Assembly: GCA_021792365.1 (NCBI GenBank)
Contig: JAJYUT010000001.1
Span: 868,001-932,000, forward strand
Direction of reading: 5' to 3'
Source: Pseudomonadota bacterium
Lineage (GTDB): Bacteria > Pseudomonadota > Alphaproteobacteria > Dongiales > Dongiaceae
Length of the DNA stretch: 64,000 nucleotides
The number at the start of each line of letters is the position of its first letter. Within the stretch, counting starts at the first letter, position 1. A model generated the notes under the pieces. It worked only from the letters and a program-made list of their open reading frames with translations. It ran no database searches and was not told where the DNA came from. Shown piece by piece: positions 63,764-64,000 of this stretch. The position numbers and the translations under genes are program-made.

Positions 63764-64000
63764 TCAGTTCCCCGCCCCTTCGGCGCCTTCCGGCGCGGGC
63801 ATCGCCTCCGCCGTGGTGCGCGGCGCCAGCTCGCGGGTGGAGATGTCGGCAAGCTGCGCCGCCGCCTGCTCGATCGCGAGGCGCGCTTCCGCCTGGGCGA
63901 GCCATTCCGCGGCCGTCTCCGCCGCAAGGCCGGTCATCGCGCGCACCTCCGCGGCCGCGGCGGCGAGATCGCCTTCGCCCAGCTTCGCCTCCGCGCGCGC
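63764..64000 (-). CDS. C-terminal end of a mitofilin-like (COG4223) protein, 5' end outside window
   Basis: The last 78 codons of a gene that continues beyond the window edge. GEGDLAAAAAEVRAMTGLAA and AEWLAQAEARLAIEQAAAQL match the C-terminal helical region of mitofilin-like proteins that sit between hemD and hemY in alphaproteobacteria. The hemY-like gene begins one base after its stop. Only the family end is visible, so assignment rests partly on context. Confidence 0.75.
   Translation of the reverse strand, partial: ARAEAKLGEGDLAAAAAEVRAMTGLAAETAAEWLAQAEARLAIEQAAAQLADISTRELAPRTTAEAMPAPEGAEGAGN

Overview
This is a GC-rich chromosomal window from an alphaproteobacterium, most likely from the Rhodospirillales. 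The evidence is the gene order nusA-ylxR-infB-rbfA-truB-rpsO-pnp, an Irr-type Fur regulator, the order fpg / ubiE-ubiB-coaBC-dut, a mitofilin-hemY pair, and many TTG/GTG starts with clear Shine-Dalgarno sites. No phage, transposase, rRNA or CRISPR is visible. There is one tRNA, Thr(CGT).

Layout. 1-8264: transcription/translation operon from the 3' part of nusA to pnp. 8460-20629: mixed metabolic genes (glycerophosphodiesterase, two different nitronate-monooxygenase-like enzymes, a class III cyclase, GST, DUF805, an enolase-superfamily enzyme with a divergent TetR, a queuosine-salvage enzyme with a repeat protein, a MhpD-like hydratase), plus a lower-GC orphan at 10937. 20712-25158: TPR protein, then the iron/peroxide set irr - rubrerythrin - CCG Fe-S protein - DUF3501. 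25347-31382: SH3 protein, hydroxyacid dehydrogenase, LysE exporter, cupin, moeB, cysK with an Rrf2 regulator, dut. 31375-36136: coaBC, ubiB, ubiE and divergent mutM. 36143-39684: TetR / putrescine-binding protein / polyamine aminotransferase. 39866-43852: small secreted protein, enoyl-CoA hydratase, a lower-GC DUF2971 gene, a PilZ-like protein, cfa. 44386-50590: the Lhr helicase / ATP-dependent ligase / MBL exonuclease / metallophosphoesterase DNA-repair set. 50708-54544: MltF-like transglycosylase and a fusion with alginate-lyase-like and glycosyltransferase-like parts. 54660-55997: MBL hydrolase with divergent ArsR. 56274-61856: five co-directional, mostly overlapping genes. 61985-64000: tRNA-Thr, hemY and the end of a mitofilin-like gene.

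The most interesting locus is 56274-61856. It encodes a UbiA prenyltransferase with a decayed HAD domain, a DprE1-like FAD oxidase, a DprE2-like SDR, a GT-C membrane protein and a GtrA protein. This is the gene complement used in mycobacteria to make decaprenylphosphoryl-arabinose from phosphoribose, and the extra GT-C protein is a candidate arabinofuranosyltransferase. I infer that this Gram-negative bacterium decorates an unknown envelope molecule with D-arabinofuranose. The DprE1 homologue keeps the flavin and active-site residues but has Ala where the mycobacterial enzyme has the drug-targeted Cys387.

Intergenic spaces are all shorter than 300 bases. Several hold a dispersed palindromic element built on GTCATCCCGG...CCGGGATCCA, a related short element, or (46040-46256) a CCCCTTCCCC-type inverted repeat.
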